A DNA stretch of 64,000 nucleotides from Paraburkholderia guartelaensis (lineage in GTDB: Bacteria; Pseudomonadota; Gammaproteobacteria; Burkholderiales; Burkholderiaceae), in NCBI RefSeq assembly GCF_004353905.1, contig NZ_SMOD01000033.1, forward strand, positions 2,596 to 66,595. The letters are read 5' to 3'. Within the stretch, counting starts at the first letter, position 1. Each line of letters opens with the position of its first letter. Shown here in pieces: positions 1 to 9,354 of the stretch. A model generated the notes under the pieces. The model searched no databases, was not told the DNA's origin, and worked only from the letters and a program-made list of their open reading frames with translations. A program made the position numbers and the translations under genes.

Positions 1-8
1 CAGATACG

Positions 9-782
9 CTAACCCTGGCGATAGGCGGGAGCCCCCATCATCGCGCCAGTGACCCCACCGTCAACATAGAGTTCGGTAGCTTGCACATACGATGACTCAC
101 TAGAGCAGAGAAAGAGCACGACCTCTGCGACCTCTTCCGCCTCACCCAGGCGGCCCAGAGGGACGGATCGCGTCGCGAACTCATGGACGGCTGGAATGAG
201 CGCGGCGTCTGCTACAGTTCGCCAGAACGGAGTTCGAATATTGCCGGGAGAGACGACATTTACGCGGATCGCTCTTCCAGACAGCTCTGAGGCGATGCAT
301 CTGGCCATCCCGACCAGTCCAGCCTTGCTGGCAGCATAGGCTGCCATCCCCGGCATTCCGATCGCATTGCCGATCGAACTATTCAGTACTATGGAAGCAT
401 TGTTTCGTAGGTGGGGTAGGAGCGCTTGAATGTAGAAGAAGGGACTTTTCAGGTTCGTCGCGATCAAGTGATCGAACTGTTCTACAGTCGTGCCGCCCAC
501 TGGCGTCAAGCTTGCGTCGCCAGCATTCAGAAACACAGCGTCGAAATTGCCTACGTCTCTCACGATGGATGCGAGCCCGGATTCCAGGCCGACGAAGTCA
601 GTAGCGTCCAAGCGAAAGGCAAAAGCCGACTCGCCAAGTGCCGCCTTGCTTTCAGAAAGTGTAGCTTCGTTGCGTCCGGTGATAACCACAGTAGCGCCTT
701 CTTCCGATAGCCGTTTGGCCGCAGCGAATCCAATTCCACTATTTCCACCTGTGACCAGCACCGTTTTGCCCGCCATTCGCAT
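9..782 (-). CDS. SDR family NAD(P)-dependent oxidoreductase
   Basis: This is a 257-aa classical short-chain dehydrogenase/reductase, a cytoplasmic NAD(P)-dependent alcohol or ketone oxidoreductase. The cofactor motif TGGNSGIG lies at about residues 11-18, an LNAG motif follows, and the catalytic Ser and YxxxK appear as NSS and YAASK in the second half. The length is normal for the family. An ATG at 797 is possible, but the ATG at 782 has a GGGGAG ribosome binding site just upstream and gives the usual short N-terminus. It is the last gene of the minus-strand cluster that starts near 9143, about 200 bp beyond the OmpW-like gene. Its substrate cannot be read from sequence; the neighbours suggest a step on a hydroxylated intermediate of the CoA-ester pathway (inference). 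Confidence 0.88.
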   Translation of the reverse strand: MRMAGKTVLVTGGNSGIGFAAAKRLSEEGATVVITGRNEATLSESKAALGESAFAFRLDATDFVGLESGLASIVRDVGNFDAVFLNAGDASLTPVGGTTVEQFDHLIATNLKSPFFYIQALLPHLRNNASIVLNSSIGNAIGMPGMAAYAASKAGLVGMARCIASELSGRAIRVNVVSPGNIRTPFWRTVADAALIPAVHEFATRSVPLGRLGEAEEVAEVVLFLCSSESSYVQATELYVDGGVTGAMMGAPAYRQG

Positions 783-1000
783 GTTATCTCCCCTCATATG
801 AATGAATTTGGCTCAAAAAGAACGCCATGTAGTTGATGGCGTAATGGGACGAAATTTATAACACTTTTATTACCGAACCGTTGTTGCTTTACCCTTTGGA
901 ATCGTTCGCCGTTGATTCAGTTCTATCGAACCCGGAGCTAAAGATGATGCAGTCAAGCTCCGTCCGAATACCTTCGGAGCTTAGGCAGCACCTTCGACCG

Positions 1001-1738
1001 TTAAAACTTGTACGAGATACCGAGGAAAGTCACGATTGGATGAAGCCTGACTTTCGCATGACTGACAATCTCTGTTCCGCCTGCCGTTTTCCCTGTCAGC
1101 GTCACATTGGTGTCGGTAGGGATATATGCAACCAGCATGTCCACAGACCAGCGCTTGGAGATCTGATAGTCAAGGCCAGCCTGTACCACCGGATTCCATG
1201 AACTGGAGGCATGTGCAGTCGCAGTTCCACCGGGACCGAAGGATTGCTCGACAAAATCGGAGTTCGTGACACGCGTGTCAGTGAACCACGTGTAATTGAC
1301 GCCGACGCCGACGAAGGGCCGGAATCGACTGTCGGGCTGACCAAAGTGGTAACGCAATACCACCTCGGGAGCCCACGTCCGCGTATCGCCCAGAACGCCA
1401 TAGCTATCCATCACGCCACGCCCCTCTAGCTGCATTCGACCGGGCCAGCCACCCAAAAACGCAACGCCAATTTGATTGGTAATGTAGTGTTCGAAGATGA
1501 AGGCGGGTAAGTCTGCGCTTCGGGCACCAGCCCCTGAACCCGGAATCGGCATATTGACAGGCGTTCCGCCCACGCTTGTTACCGTCAGCGGACCGCTACC
1601 GGTTTGTGGCGCCACATGCGCCCAGCCAAGACTGACGACGTTGTCGCCAGCCGCCTGTGCGTGAGCGCTGTCGACAGATCCAGCAATCAGCGTCAAGCCT
1701 GACAGGCATGCCGTTGTCGCGTACTTCCACTTCCACAT
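1001..1738 (-). CDS. OmpW family outer membrane protein
   Basis: This is a 245-aa predicted outer-membrane eight-stranded beta-barrel of the OmpW/AlkL type, a family that helps hydrophobic molecules cross the outer membrane. The first 27 residues are a signal peptide with a hydrophobic core and an AHA cleavage site before QAAG. The chain alternates short amphipathic strands and ends in YKF, the C-terminal aromatic signature of outer-membrane barrels. The ATG at 1738 follows GGAGA at good spacing. It sits among lipid- or aromatic-type catabolic genes, where such channels commonly serve substrate uptake. The link to this pathway is inference from position. Confidence 0.88.
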   Translation of the reverse strand: MWKWKYATTACLSGLTLIAGSVDSAHAQAAGDNVVSLGWAHVAPQTGSGPLTVTSVGGTPVNMPIPGSGAGARSADLPAFIFEHYITNQIGVAFLGGWPGRMQLEGRGVMDSYGVLGDTRTWAPEVVLRYHFGQPDSRFRPFVGVGVNYTWFTDTRVTNSDFVEQSFGPGGTATAHASSSWNPVVQAGLDYQISKRWSVDMLVAYIPTDTNVTLTGKTAGGTEIVSHAKVRLHPIVTFLGISYKF

Positions 1739-1956
1739 AAGTGTCTCCGTTGTCGTTTTTTTCTATACGTTGTGGTCGAACTACAGCTTCCGACAGTTCA
1801 GCGAGGCCATATTGGGAGGGGCGACCTTCGCGGAACCGTGGGACAGTAAGGCCGCCGCAGTGCTCTGCGACGCGCTCGTGCTAGAACGGGTTGGCGTGGC
1901 GACTTGCGGGCCGTTGACCAGGACGTTGCCGCGACGTCACGCCGGGTCGGGCCGGG

Positions 1957-2754
1957 TTAAACCCCCAACTTTCTGCGCACGAGTGCGCCATAGCTGTCGG
2001 GAAATAAACGAGCAATCCAATGCAGGGAGCGCGCGCCATTGCCAACCAACAGCCGTTTGTCGCCGCGTAGCAGTCCCGCCACAATCTCGCGTGCACACTG
2101 CTCGGGTGTTGTCGTCATCTGGCGTTTGTTGGCATCCAGTAGACGACGCTCAAAATCCGTCTCGTGGTCGGCTTTCGGAACGTTGCTGATGTTGGTGTTG
2201 ATGCCACCCGGGTGCACGAGTACGGCTCGCACGCCGGTGCCCTCCAATTCCTGCCACAGTGTTTCTGTTAGTCCTCGAACGCCGAACTTGGAGATTGTGT
2301 ATGCAGCCGAGCAGGGTGTTGCCACTAGCCCGAAAACACTCGATATATTTACGATGCAGCCTTGGCGCCGGGCCAGCATTTTTGGCAAGAAGGCTTTGGT
2401 GCCGTAGATCACACCCCACAGGTTGATTCCGATTACCTTCTCGAACTCCTCTATCGTGGCGTGTTCGACTGAGGCCAGCACGGATGTTCCGGCGTTGTTG
2501 ATCACAAAGTCGACCTGCCCGAAGTCACTGGCTACTTCGTCAGCATGCCGAAACATTGCATCGCGACTTGATACGTCGAGTAAGTAGGAGCGTGACGAGG
2601 TGGCGACCGGCAATAGCTCGACGGTTTTCGCTAGACTCTGCTCGCTCACATCTGACAGTGCGAGACGAGCGCCCCTGCGAGCGAGTTCGATAGCCAGCGC
2701 GCGGCCAATGCCCGACCCCGCACCAGTGATGGCCACGACGAGATTACTGAACAT
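1957..2754 (-). CDS. SDR family oxidoreductase
   Basis: This is a 265-aa short-chain dehydrogenase. It has TGAGSGIG at about residues 10-17, NNAG in the middle, and a catalytic ISS and YTISK pair. The C-terminal tail is longer than in minimal SDRs and ends with a run typical of the membrane-associated SDRs near lipid genes. The frame extends upstream to 2793, but the ATG at 2754 has GGAGG about nine bases ahead and starts right at the Rossmann strand, so it is preferred. It stands 261 bp beyond the acyl-CoA ligase on the same strand, so it may have its own promoter. The substrate is unknown. Confidence 0.87.
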   Translation of the reverse strand: MFSNLVVAITGAGSGIGRALAIELARRGARLALSDVSEQSLAKTVELLPVATSSRSYLLDVSSRDAMFRHADEVASDFGQVDFVINNAGTSVLASVEHATIEEFEKVIGINLWGVIYGTKAFLPKMLARRQGCIVNISSVFGLVATPCSAAYTISKFGVRGLTETLWQELEGTGVRAVLVHPGGINTNISNVPKADHETDFERRLLDANKRQMTTTPEQCAREIVAGLLRGDKRLLVGNGARSLHWIARLFPDSYGALVRRKLGV

Positions 2755-3015
2755 GGCCGTGCACCTCCGCATTGCCACGCATTGCTGTAGCACGACACAA
2801 CACTTTGACGCAGTTTGGCATCCACCCGACGTCTGTCGGTGTAACCAAAGGACGGTTCTTGTCCATTCAATGTCTCCTCTCTGCCATCGCTAACGAAAGG
2901 TAGGCTAGGCCTCCATTGTTTATTTCGTTATGCGAACCAATGCAATCGTTATTGAGTTTGAAAAGACCGGTGGGAGTATGCCGACCGGCCGAACTTCTAC
3001 GTCCCCGTGTGCTTG

Positions 3016-4587
3016 TCAGATTTTGCGCTGCTCGTCCCGCCAGAAAGGCGCGCGCACATCCTTTTTTAGGACCTTGCCGTTGGGGCTTCGGGGAAGGGCA
3101 TCGACGAACACGACGCGCTTGGGGGTTTTGATTCCACCGAGCTTAGGGCGACAATAGGCAATGATCTCGTCCTCGGTCGCTTGTTCGCCCTGGTTCAGTT
3201 CGATCACAGCCGTGACTGCTTCGCCCCAGTCGGCGTGCGGAATGCCGATCACAGCGCAGTCCTGCACCGCCGGGTGGGTCCAGATGACCTGCTCGACCTC
3301 GCTCGGGTAGACGTTGAACCCGCCGCTGATGATCATGTCCTTCTTGCGGTCGGTAATATGAAGGAAGCCTTCTGAGTCGAGATAGCCGATGTCGCCGGTG
3401 TGCAGCCAGCCATCAATGATTGTTTCAGCAGTCTTGTCCGGGGCTCTGTAGTAACCCGCCATCAGCAGGTCGCCACGAACGCAGATCTCGCCTGCCTGGC
3501 CGGTGGGAAGAATTTTTCCATTATCGTCGAGGATCTCGACCCGCACGAGCGGAGCAGGTCGCCCGGCCGCCGAGAGCCGCGCGTCGTCGGCAATTTCACC
3601 GTTGCGGAAGTGGTCTTCGGGGCGCATGAATGCAATCGCGGAGGGAGCTTCGGCTTGACCATATCCCTGAAACATTACAGGTCCGAACACTTCGATCGCG
3701 CGGCGCAACTTTTCCGTTGACATCGGAGCTGCGCCGTAGATGAAGTATTTCAGCGATGAGAAGTCGCGTTTTTCGATCCCGGGAATTTCGAGAAGTCGAT
3801 AAATTACCGTGGGCGGCAGATAGAGTTCCGTAACACGGTGTTTCTCGATCAGGTCAAGGAGGTGATGCAGGTCCATTCGATTCATCACCACGATCGTCCC
3901 TGCGCGCGCGGTACATGGCAGGGTAAGCGTGCCGGCGGCGTGTGTCATCGGAGCGGCGACAAGATTCACGATCGGCTCGTCCGAAGAGTATGGCGCCGCA
4001 AACATCTGGTGCAGTGCGCTGACGGACAAGCTTCGGTGAGTATTCATCGCACCTTTCGGTGCCCCCGTCGTTCCCCCGGTCGGCATCACGCCGGCGAGGG
4101 AGCCCTGTTCCGGGACAAAGTCCGGAAGCGAGGCTGGCGCGTTTGCAAGGAACGATTCGAGCGTAATAGCGCCCGCCGCAGATGCAGCTTCGGCGTTGTT
4201 GCCCAGCGAGATCACGGTATGCAGCTTTTTCAGGTCAGCTCGAATTCCATGCACGAGCGGCAGGAACTGCTCGTGACAGAACAGCACTTCGCAGTCAAAG
4301 CCGTCCAACAGCCGCTGCGTCTCCTCTGGCGGATTCGCCGGATTGACCGGGACCCAGGCGAGCCCCGCGCGCCACAGTCCGAGCACACAACCCCACGCCT
4401 CAGGGTCGTTACTTGCCAGCACTGCGCCCTTGGCATCGCGCTCGATACCGCGGCCGAGTAGGGCATTGCCGACGCGGCAGGACAGCTCGCCGATGTGCCT
4501 ATACGTGAAGGTGCGATCGCCAGCGATGAAGGCGATCTTCTCGGGGTTGGCCCGCCACCCGCGGTCGAAGAAATCTGTGATAGCCAT
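3016..4587 (-). CDS. AMP-dependent acyl-CoA synthetase/ligase
   Basis: This is a 523-aa ANL-superfamily enzyme that activates a carboxylic acid to its CoA thioester through an acyl-adenylate. The nucleotide loop PTGGTTGAPKG is at residues 169-179, the acid-discriminating region contains GYGQAEA, and GWLHTGDIGYLDSEG precedes the hinge in DRKKDMIISGG. The catalytic lysine is in SPNGKVLKKD near residue 508. The length is full. It starts 13 bp after the acyl-CoA dehydrogenase gene, with AGGA before the ATG, so the two are co-transcribed. It probably loads the substrate acid of the cluster. The chain length or ring type of that acid cannot be told from sequence. Confidence 0.92.
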   Translation of the reverse strand: MAITDFFDRGWRANPEKIAFIAGDRTFTYRHIGELSCRVGNALLGRGIERDAKGAVLASNDPEAWGCVLGLWRAGLAWVPVNPANPPEETQRLLDGFDCEVLFCHEQFLPLVHGIRADLKKLHTVISLGNNAEAASAAGAITLESFLANAPASLPDFVPEQGSLAGVMPTGGTTGAPKGAMNTHRSLSVSALHQMFAAPYSSDEPIVNLVAAPMTHAAGTLTLPCTARAGTIVVMNRMDLHHLLDLIEKHRVTELYLPPTVIYRLLEIPGIEKRDFSSLKYFIYGAAPMSTEKLRRAIEVFGPVMFQGYGQAEAPSAIAFMRPEDHFRNGEIADDARLSAAGRPAPLVRVEILDDNGKILPTGQAGEICVRGDLLMAGYYRAPDKTAETIIDGWLHTGDIGYLDSEGFLHITDRKKDMIISGGFNVYPSEVEQVIWTHPAVQDCAVIGIPHADWGEAVTAVIELNQGEQATEDEIIAYCRPKLGGIKTPKRVVFVDALPRSPNGKVLKKDVRAPFWRDEQRKI

Positions 4588-4600
4588 ACAAGTTCCTAGT

Positions 4601-5905
4601 TCACAACCCGATTCGATTGCTGCGGTAGAGCAGGGAATTCAGGTAGCCAAACTTCATGTTTAGAAGATGATTCTCGCCGTCCTCGATCCGAGCAGCCCTG
4701 GCGTCCCGGAAGAGCTTCTCTAGCGGGTATTCACGGGTCAATCCATAACCGCCGAACAGCTGCAGGGCCTCGTCTACGACTTCGAACGCGAGGTCGGTAC
4801 ACGTAACCTTCGACGCGCCGGTAAAGTACGGATGTTTAGCCGGCGAGAGTAGGGTGTATTCAGTGGCACGCCTGGCCACCGCGCGAATGGTCTCGACTTT
4901 CCGCGCCATGGCACCGAGCCGGTACTGGACCATTTGATGGTCGCTGAGAAGTGCACCACCCTGGCGCCGCTCGTGCACATAAGCGAGCGCCAGTTCGAAC
5001 GCCGCCCTCGCCATGCCGGTTGCCATCTGGCCCATGCCAACGCCGGCTGTTGACCACGTATTTGCATGACCGCGCCAATATTGCTCCCGTGAGGACACTG
5101 CGTAGCGCAGGGGCACCTTGACGTTGTCGAAGTAGATCTCGCCTTGCGGTAACGCCCGCTGGCCGAGCTTTTCAAGCGGCTTGCCGCGGCTCACGCCTGG
5201 AAGGTCCAAAGGAACAATGACCTCGATACCGTGCGGATGCCCTTCTTCGTCGAAGAACCCGTTACCGTAGTCGGCCACGATCGTCAAGATTGCAACCTGC
5301 GCTACAGAACCGTTTGAGACCCAGGCAGAACTCTGTCCATTGATCACGATGTCGCCACCGCTGACCTTCGCTGTGAGATTGCCTTTGTTGCCCTGCGGTG
5401 CTGTAGCGTGCCGTTCGCCTGGGTAGAGCATTGTGCCGTCGGAACCGCGATCTGGCTGGGTCGCGATCCAGCATCCGAGCTTGTTTGCAGTCAGATCGAT
5501 GAGTTCCTGGTTGGCGGCCCGCTTGGCGATCATGTTCGGGAACGCGGCTGCGGCGAGCGATACCGTTAGTCCCACGTCACCCCACCCGAATTCTTCGATT
5601 ACGATGGCCTGTAGCCGGGCCAGTGCTTGGGGCGGCACATCATCAGCGTCGGTGTCGAAACTGATCCCGGCTGAAGCTGCGGTCTTGATAAAGTCCCAGT
5701 ACGGAGAGCTCGGTGCAATCGCATCCTCGGCGCTCAGCTTGTCGATGGCAATCGCCGTAGGCCGCATTACATCTCGTGCAAACTTGTGCATCGCTTGCTG
5801 GATGTTGCGTTCTTCCTCGCTGAGGACTTCGAATCCCGTGAGTTCGACGTACGGCAGATCTGGCCGCACTGAAGTCAGCGCAGCGTGTTCGACCTGTTGT
5901 GTCAT
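4601..5905 (-). CDS. acyl-CoA dehydrogenase family protein
   Basis: This is a 434-aa FAD-dependent acyl-CoA dehydrogenase, which introduces a 2,3-double bond into an acyl-CoA and passes electrons to ETF. The N-terminal helical part contains an EEFGWGDVGL-type segment, the middle beta domain contains DIVINGQSSAWVSNG, and the C-terminal signature QLFGGYGLTREYPLEKLFRDAR ends in IEDGENHLL. The ATG at 5905 follows GGAGACG. The gene lies 33 bp after the crotonase and 13 bp before the ligase. An etfBA pair is present at 24.7-26.4 kb and could accept its electrons (inference). The exact subfamily is not assignable without alignment. Confidence 0.92.
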   Translation of the reverse strand: MTQQVEHAALTSVRPDLPYVELTGFEVLSEEERNIQQAMHKFARDVMRPTAIAIDKLSAEDAIAPSSPYWDFIKTAASAGISFDTDADDVPPQALARLQAIVIEEFGWGDVGLTVSLAAAAFPNMIAKRAANQELIDLTANKLGCWIATQPDRGSDGTMLYPGERHATAPQGNKGNLTAKVSGGDIVINGQSSAWVSNGSVAQVAILTIVADYGNGFFDEEGHPHGIEVIVPLDLPGVSRGKPLEKLGQRALPQGEIYFDNVKVPLRYAVSSREQYWRGHANTWSTAGVGMGQMATGMARAAFELALAYVHERRQGGALLSDHQMVQYRLGAMARKVETIRAVARRATEYTLLSPAKHPYFTGASKVTCTDLAFEVVDEALQLFGGYGLTREYPLEKLFRDARAARIEDGENHLLNMKFGYLNSLLYRSNRIGL

Positions 5906-5938
5906 TTCGGCGTCTCCTGTTTGTAACGGTCGTTTCGG

Positions 5939-6769
5939 CTACTCGGCGGCGGCGAGAAGCGCTGGGAGGTCACGCTCATGCTCGACGTCCTGCATTTGCG
6001 CCATCTTTTCCAGTCCCTCCCGGACAGGGGGCTCGTCTACAAGCTTCATGAACGCCGCGTTCTCACTGGCGAAGCCGGCGAATTGTGCGTCGACGGCCCA
6101 GCCAAAAACGCTTTTGATGACCTCGTCCACAGCGGCAATCGAGCTTGGCGGTCGCTTCGCGACACCGTGGGCAAGCGTGCTAACGTATGTATGGAGATTC
6201 TCGCGCGGCAGCGTCCGGTTCACGAAACCGTAGGTTGCCGCTTCGTCGCCGCTGAAATCGCGTGCCGACAAGATCACTTCACGAGCACGGGCAGGCCCGA
6301 TCAACATCGCAAGACGTGTGGTACCGCCGCCTGCAGGCAAGATGCCGCCACTGGCCTCTGGCAGACAGAACCTGCTTCCTGGCGTCGCGAAGCGCATATC
6401 GAAGGCGAGTATGAATTCGAGCCCCGCGCCGCGGCAGATTCCATCGACCACGCCAATGGTGACCTGCGGCAGGGTCTGCCATACAGTCGAGAGCGCTTGA
6501 AGCACGTTAATGTCGTCATAACGGCTCCGGGGCGCTGTCGGGTCGCTAGAGAGCCGGAGGAGGTCGTTCAGGTCAAAATGCGCAACGAAGAACTCCGGAT
6601 TCGCGCTGCCGAAGACTACGACTGCGGTCTCACGGTCAAACGCGAGCGATCCCGCAAGGTCGAACAGTTCGCCGATCATCTGAGCATTGATCAGGTTCAG
6701 CGGGGGATTGTTGAAATCAACGAAAAGAGTCCGGCCATCGCGCCGGATGTTAAGTGTCTGGTAGGTCAT
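5939..6769 (-). CDS. enoyl-CoA hydratase/isomerase family protein
   Basis: This is a 276-aa crotonase-fold protein expected to hydrate, isomerise or cleave an enoyl-CoA. The fold is recognised by the N-terminal strand pair and VVDGICRGAGLEFILAFDMRFATPGSRFCLPEASGG at the centre, with the oxyanion-hole glycines in CRGAG and GGGTTRL. The usual first catalytic glutamate position is occupied in an unusual context (LPEASGG), so hydratase activity is not guaranteed. GGAGGAG sits just before the ATG at 6769. It lies 29 bp after the thiolase and 33 bp before the acyl-CoA dehydrogenase, in one transcription unit. Confidence 0.9.
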   Translation of the reverse strand: MTYQTLNIRRDGRTLFVDFNNPPLNLINAQMIGELFDLAGSLAFDRETAVVVFGSANPEFFVAHFDLNDLLRLSSDPTAPRSRYDDINVLQALSTVWQTLPQVTIGVVDGICRGAGLEFILAFDMRFATPGSRFCLPEASGGILPAGGGTTRLAMLIGPARAREVILSARDFSGDEAATYGFVNRTLPRENLHTYVSTLAHGVAKRPPSSIAAVDEVIKSVFGWAVDAQFAGFASENAAFMKLVDEPPVREGLEKMAQMQDVEHERDLPALLAAAE

Positions 6770-6798
6770 TGTCTCCTCCGAGAAGATATGCGGACGAT

Positions 6799-8022
6799 TC
6801 AGGAGCCGAGAATGGTGATTGCGGCGGCAGCCTCTTCACCTGCGTACAGCCCGCCGCCGTTCTCCGCGAGGGCTATACGGGCGCGGGGAACCTGACGTGC
6901 TCCGCAGTTACCGCGAAGCTGGTGCACAAGCTCATAAATCTGGGCGAGGCCAGAGGCCCCCATTGGGTGACCTTTGGATTCGAGGCCACCGGACGGATTG
7001 ATCGGCAAGCTGCCGCCGAGCTTCGTCGCACCAGATTCCGCGAACGGCCCGCCGGCGCCGATCTCGCAGAATCCAAGCAATTCGGATTGCAGAAGCTCAC
7101 CAAATGAAGATGCGTCATGGACCTCCGCCACGGAAATGTCCTCGGGTCCGACTCCCGCCTGTTCATAGGCGCTCCGAGCAGCGAGGCGGGTGACTGATCG
7201 ATCCCAGGCCGAGAGCGGACGCACGGTCCCACTCTGCAGAACGTTTGCAAGTACCCTTATCGGCTGCGCGCTGCCGAGACGTCGCAGGCCGGCTGCATTG
7301 CAAACGACGACTGCGGACGCTCCATCTGTTAGTGGGGCGCACATCGGGACTGTGAGCGGCCCCGACACCGGCCGTGCCGCCAGGATGTCCTCCACTGACA
7401 TTTCCTTGCGAAAGTGTGCGAGAGGGTTATGGACAGCATGCGCGTGATTCTTCGAGGAGATGACGGCAAGCTGTCGCTGCGTGGTTCCGAACGCATTCAT
7501 GTGTGCTCTGGTTAGCGCAGCGTAGATATCCATAAACAGGCTGTGAGGTTGCCCATCGTCTGGAATCACGCCCCCCAACTCCTCGAGAACGGCTCGCACA
7601 CCTTGCCTGTCATTGACGTCGACACCGCCGTCGAAGACTCCAAGTGCTTTGCTCTTGTCGCCAATACTCAGTTTTTCGGCTCCGACTGCCAGCACGACGT
7701 CTGCTGCCCCAGAGCGCACATGCATGATCGCCTGATGCAAGGCTGTCGCCCCCGTCGCGCACGCATTCTCGACGTTCACGATCGGGATGCGTTCGAAGCC
7801 CATGGATCGCAGCGCCATCTGGCCGGCCACTACCACCTGGCCTTCGAGGACGTCCTGGCACGTATTGCCAAAGTACGCTGCGTCAATGGCGCTCAGATCG
7901 CCTCCGGCGTCACAGATGGCCTCAAGCACCGCCGTCCTCGTGAGATCCTTGACCGACGCGTCTTGCCTAACCCCGAACGAGGTCATGCCTACGCCAGCGA
8001 TCCAAACGGGCACCGCGGTCAT
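6799..8022 (-). CDS. SCP2-type thiolase / acetyl-CoA acetyltransferase family protein
   Basis: This is a 407-aa thiolase-fold protein of the non-specific lipid-transfer (SCP2) type, expected to cleave or form a C-C bond in a CoA thioester. The nucleophilic cysteine is C88 in NVENACATGA, and a histidine lies in GHPMGASG. The second catalytic cysteine of true thiolases (CxGGG) is replaced by ENGGG, as in thiolase-like steroid aldolases (family knowledge). No DUF35 partner gene is adjacent. The start at 8022 overlaps the previous stop by four bases (ATGA), showing translational coupling. An upstream in-frame start would bury 74 residues inside the previous gene and was rejected. Confidence 0.88.
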   Translation of the reverse strand: MTAVPVWIAGVGMTSFGVRQDASVKDLTRTAVLEAICDAGGDLSAIDAAYFGNTCQDVLEGQVVVAGQMALRSMGFERIPIVNVENACATGATALHQAIMHVRSGAADVVLAVGAEKLSIGDKSKALGVFDGGVDVNDRQGVRAVLEELGGVIPDDGQPHSLFMDIYAALTRAHMNAFGTTQRQLAVISSKNHAHAVHNPLAHFRKEMSVEDILAARPVSGPLTVPMCAPLTDGASAVVVCNAAGLRRLGSAQPIRVLANVLQSGTVRPLSAWDRSVTRLAARSAYEQAGVGPEDISVAEVHDASSFGELLQSELLGFCEIGAGGPFAESGATKLGGSLPINPSGGLESKGHPMGASGLAQIYELVHQLRGNCGARQVPRARIALAENGGGLYAGEEAAAAITILGS

Positions 8023-9143
8023 GCCACTGTCTCCTCGGTCACGCGTGCAAGGCCAAACGCCTCCAGAGCCCCCATCAGTTCGCGATGTCCCAGGAACTGC
8101 GCCGGCGATCGGAAGCCCACACCGCTGTAGGTGTTTCCGAGCAATCGCATGGCCGCATAAGCCTGCAAAACACCAGTGATTTGATAGCCGGAAGTGCCGT
8201 GAATAACTGCGCGTGCGGTGATGTTGTTCCCGCGGCCAATACACCAGTCAACGGATCGGTGCACCTGCCGGTTTTCACGAGGCGGCGTATTGGGCGTCAT
8301 GCTGGCTGCGATCCGGTCTAGCACCGGGTGCAGTTTCTCTTCAGGCAACCATTGGAACATGACCTTGAACATGCGCTCCGCTGCACGAACCCGCTGGGGA
8401 ATATCGCCCTTGTCATTACGCATCGCGACGAACATGCGACAGTTGCGCACCCTGCGGTCATCCCGGAAGAACACGGGGAGTGCCGTGCCACCCCACTGAA
8501 GGCCCGGGACAACATACGCGGTACCAGGCACGACCATGTCCTGCTGGACGATGCCATCGTACTTTTTAAGGACGTTGTCCTGGAGGTAGTAAGAATCTGT
8601 GCGAATCACATCGAACATCGACTGGCTCGAGCCCACTGTCGGAACTGCGCTGACGTACTCCCCAAGCTCGAGAGTGTCGATTCCCGGTGTTTCCAGAACT
8701 ATGCGGGCAGCAATGTCGTGAACCGCATACTGCATGGACACAGCAGTCGATACGACCAGTCCGGCGGCTGCGAATTTGGGGCCCCATTCGTCAAGCAACT
8801 GAAGATGGTGTTGCTGCTCTCCGGCAGTGTCGAGATAGTGGCATCCGGCGCGCAGCGCGGCTTCGAGGACTGGGGGCGCATATCGCAAAAAAGGGCCAAC
8901 CATATTGCAGACGACCTTTCTGCCTTTGAAAAGCGCTACCAGCGACTCGACAGAACCGTCGACTTCGGCGATTTCGTAATCGGCAGTTTCGATTCCGGGC
9001 ACTGAAGCCATGACTTCCTGTAGCTTCGACTTGTTTCGACCTGCGGCGACGAACGGGATGTTGTATTCGCGCAGGTACTCGGCCACCAACCGTCCGGTAT
9101 AACCGCTGGCGCCATAGATGACGACAGGACGCAGATCGCTCAT
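8019..9143 (-). CDS. saccharopine dehydrogenase-like NAD(P)-binding protein
   Basis: This is a 374-aa oxidoreductase-like protein of the saccharopine dehydrogenase / trans-acting enoyl reductase superfamily. The N-terminal Rossmann motif YGASGYTGRLVAEYL is followed by a conserved VVCNMVGPFLRYAPPVLEAA block and YLDTAGEQQ. Members of this group reduce lipid or polyketide intermediates, but many are uncharacterised. Two ATGs occur in tandem at 9146 and 9143; the second sits at better distance from GGAGGAG. It is the first gene of the minus-strand cluster and is divergent from the AraC regulator, with about 210 bp between them. Its exact reaction is unknown. Confidence 0.8.
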   Translation of the reverse strand: MSDLRPVVIYGASGYTGRLVAEYLREYNIPFVAAGRNKSKLQEVMASVPGIETADYEIAEVDGSVESLVALFKGRKVVCNMVGPFLRYAPPVLEAALRAGCHYLDTAGEQQHHLQLLDEWGPKFAAAGLVVSTAVSMQYAVHDIAARIVLETPGIDTLELGEYVSAVPTVGSSQSMFDVIRTDSYYLQDNVLKKYDGIVQQDMVVPGTAYVVPGLQWGGTALPVFFRDDRRVRNCRMFVAMRNDKGDIPQRVRAAERMFKVMFQWLPEEKLHPVLDRIAASMTPNTPPRENRQVHRSVDWCIGRGNNITARAVIHGTSGYQITGVLQAYAAMRLLGNTYSGVGFRSPAQFLGHRELMGALEAFGLARVTEETVA

Positions 9144-9354
9144 CATCTCCTCCTATTTAATAGTTTGGTTCCTGTTAGTGATGGCCGACTGTACTGGGTG
9201 ACTGGCATCCGGCGCTTGCACATGCGTGCATGCGACTTGTCGGTTTGCGCATCGCGTGCGCGAATTGGGGTTTCTGCGCACTTGACGGCGGCCTTCCTGA
9301 TCCACACGATCGGTGGTAGTCGTATTTGCCAACTCGCCAATGGAAAGGGACCCG

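Noticed and set aside
5978..6895. A 305-codon plus-strand frame over the crotonase gene
   Set aside because: Antisense shadow; the minus-strand crotonase has a clear start signal and family motifs.
9217..9230. TGCAC-ATGC-GTGCA as a firm AraC operator
   Set aside because: The arms are only five bases and AraC sites are usually direct repeats; it is mentioned in the regulator entry but not called.
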